Shown: positions 5,941 to 6,552 of the stretch, one piece after another
Layout of the letters: each line of letters begins with the position of its first letter
Position numbering within the stretch: position 1 is the stretch's first letter
NCBI GenBank assembly: GCA_049522565.1
Contig: JBEKNT010000391.1
Coordinates: forward strand, 1-6,552
DNA length: 6,552 bases
Source: JASHVB01 sp049522565
Lineage (GTDB): Bacteria > Pseudomonadota > Alphaproteobacteria > Acetobacterales > Acetobacteraceae
Direction: 5' to 3'
The notes under the pieces: generated by a model
What the model was told of the DNA's origin: nothing
The model's database searches: none
What the model saw: only the letters and a program-made list of their open reading frames with translations
Translations under genes and position numbers: made by a program

Positions 5941-5993
5941 CCGCGTGCCGCGCCATGCGGTGCCTCTCCCGGGCCGGTCAGTGCGGCACGCGG
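5941..5993. repeat. Perfect 11-bp inverted repeat, potential stem-loop
   Basis: CCGCGTGCCGC (5941-5951) is exactly matched by its reverse complement GCGGCACGCGG (5983-5993), with a 31-nt spacer; a G-T pair extends the stem inward in plus-strand RNA. No T-run follows on either strand, so it is not a standard terminator. It lies in the gene-free region between the TIR-FGE gene and the GxxExxY gene. Confidence 0.6.
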
Positions 5994-6139
5994 CAAAGCA
6001 AGAAAGGCTCTCGGCTCTTATTGCGAACTTTGTGGATGCAACCCGAATTGAGGCCGCCGAACAGCGGTCGCTGCCGGTGCGGTGCGGTTCTATGGTCAGA
6101 CCCGCAGCGCCGGTGCGTTAACGTTTCATTGATATTCAG

Positions 6140-6174
6140 CACGGAGAAAGCCGGAGAACACGGTGTTCACGGAG
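6140..6174 (+). repeat. CACGGAG direct repeats flanking a 13-bp palindrome, just upstream of the GxxExxY gene
   Basis: CACGGAG occurs at 6140-6146 and 6168-6174, with a related CCGGAGA between them (6151-6157). GAACAC-G-GTGTTC (6156-6168) is an interrupted palindrome. The second CACGGAG supplies the GGAG that serves as ribosome binding site for the ATG at 6183. From memory, GxxExxY genes in other bacteria often follow short repeats of this kind; that link is recollection, not something shown here. Confidence 0.45.
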
Positions 6175-6182
6175 CGAGCGTC

Positions 6183-6552
6183 ATGCTTCTGGCGGAACCA
6201 TTGACCGATCGGGTGATCGGGCTGGCGATCGAACTGCACCGCCATCCCTGGCCCCGGCCGGTTGGAATCCGTCTACGAGCAATGCCTATGCCGCGAGTTA
6301 GGAGAGGCGGGCATTGTCTTCGCGCGGCAAGTCGCGATTCCCATCACTTATAAAGGTGCACCAGTCGGTGACGGCTTCAAGGCGGATATCGTTGTTGCCA
6401 ACGAGCTTATCCTGGAGATCAAAGCCGTCACCACCATGCACCCGATCCACGAGGTGCAACGCCGCACGTACCTCCGGATGAGCGGCATCCATGTTGGCCT
6501 GCTACTGAACTTCAACGTGCCACGTCTGGTGGACGGTCTCCGTCGCACCGTG
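6183..6552 (+). pseudogene. GxxExxY-family (PD-(D/E)XK nuclease-like) gene, frameshifted and cut by right edge
   Basis: The ATG at 6183 follows GGAG by 8 nt and opens MLLAEPLTDRVIGLAIELHRHP, the usual start of GxxExxY proteins. The frame is then lost: one extra base within CCCT (6246-6249) shifts the rest to the next frame. There 101 codons run without a stop from GGC 6250 to the window end, reading GPGRLESVYEQCL, then GDGFKADIVV, ILEIKAV, QRRTYLRMSGIHVGLLLNFN and VPRLVDGLRRTV. In corrected numbering the GxxExxY motif is Gly25-Glu28-Tyr31 and the putative PD-(D/E)XK residues are Asp68, Glu78 and Lys80, so the catalytic set is intact. About 123 residues are visible; the family is about 125-130, so only the tail is missing. 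The cellular role of the family is not settled. Either a young pseudogene or a sequencing error in a C-run would explain the break. Confidence 0.85.

Larger units (their letters stand above)
5607..6182. other. Gene-free region upstream of the TIR-FGE gene
   Basis: About 576 bp with no convincing gene. Short open frames cross it on the plus strand but have repeat-like, Arg/Pro/Ser-rich composition and no family resemblance. Near the TIR-FGE start (5611-5638) is a GC-rich stretch with CCCCG/CGGGG arms (5620-5624 and 5634-5638), like dispersed intergenic repeats of high-GC proteobacteria. There is a 12-bp palindrome GCGGCGCGCCGC (5860-5871), a perfect 11-bp inverted repeat (5941-5993), and CACGGAG direct repeats with a GAACAC/GTGTTC palindrome near 6140-6174. 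The promoter of the minus-strand TIR-FGE gene should lie in its left part. I could not place one. Confidence 0.5.

Noticed and set aside
5668..6051. Plus-strand frame of 127 codons in the gene-free region
   Set aside because: Arg/Pro/Ser-rich, no domain and no good ribosome binding site; overlaps the inverted repeat. Kept as non-coding.
1..6552. CRISPR array, tRNA or rRNA genes, complete insertion sequence
   Set aside because: No regularly spaced direct repeats, no tRNA cloverleaf or rRNA sequence, and no transposase frame were seen on either strand.

Overview
The window is GC-rich DNA with densely packed genes, almost all on the minus strand. GC-ending codons and strong Shine-Dalgarno sites suggest a high-GC proteobacterium. 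An alphaproteobacterium is my best guess from the look of the proteins, but nothing here proves a taxon (no rRNA, no marker gene).

Left part (1-3123), metabolic genes, all minus strand. Reading in the direction of transcription, a short-chain dehydrogenase (SDR, 3123 to 2338) is followed 3 nt later by a GNAT acetyltransferase (2334 to 1885). After a 281-bp gap comes a fold-type-I PLP aminotransferase (1603 to 371), and 12 nt later a TauD/TfdA-family Fe(II)/2-oxoglutarate dioxygenase that runs off the left edge (358 to 1). The dioxygenase Shine-Dalgarno overlaps the aminotransferase stop codon, so these two are clearly one operon. Substrates are not readable from the sequence.

Middle part (3215-4085), accessory genes. 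A minus-strand DUF433 antitoxin / DUF5615 PIN-like toxin pair overlaps by 20 nt. Diverging from it is a small unrecognised 70-codon gene on the plus strand with a good ribosome binding site.

Right part (4101-6552), accessory genes. The main gene is a minus-strand fusion of an N-terminal TIR domain, a Pro/Ala-rich linker and a C-terminal SUMF1/formylglycine-generating-enzyme (FGE) C-type-lectin-like domain. The FGE domain lacks both copper-binding cysteines of true FGE. Its last ~35 residues look like the variable region of a diversity-generating retroelement (DGR) target: the positions that would be Asn in a template all use codons ending in C or T. No reverse transcriptase and no template repeat are visible in the window. 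Upstream lies about 0.5 kb without a convincing gene, holding a perfect 11-bp inverted repeat. Then comes a GxxExxY-family PD-(D/E)XK-like gene broken by a one-base frameshift and cut by the right edge.

The TIR effector, the toxin-antitoxin pair, the small orphan gene and the broken GxxExxY gene together look like a small defence or accessory island inserted beside ordinary metabolic genes. The TIR-FGE gene and its possible past or remote diversification is the most interesting item.
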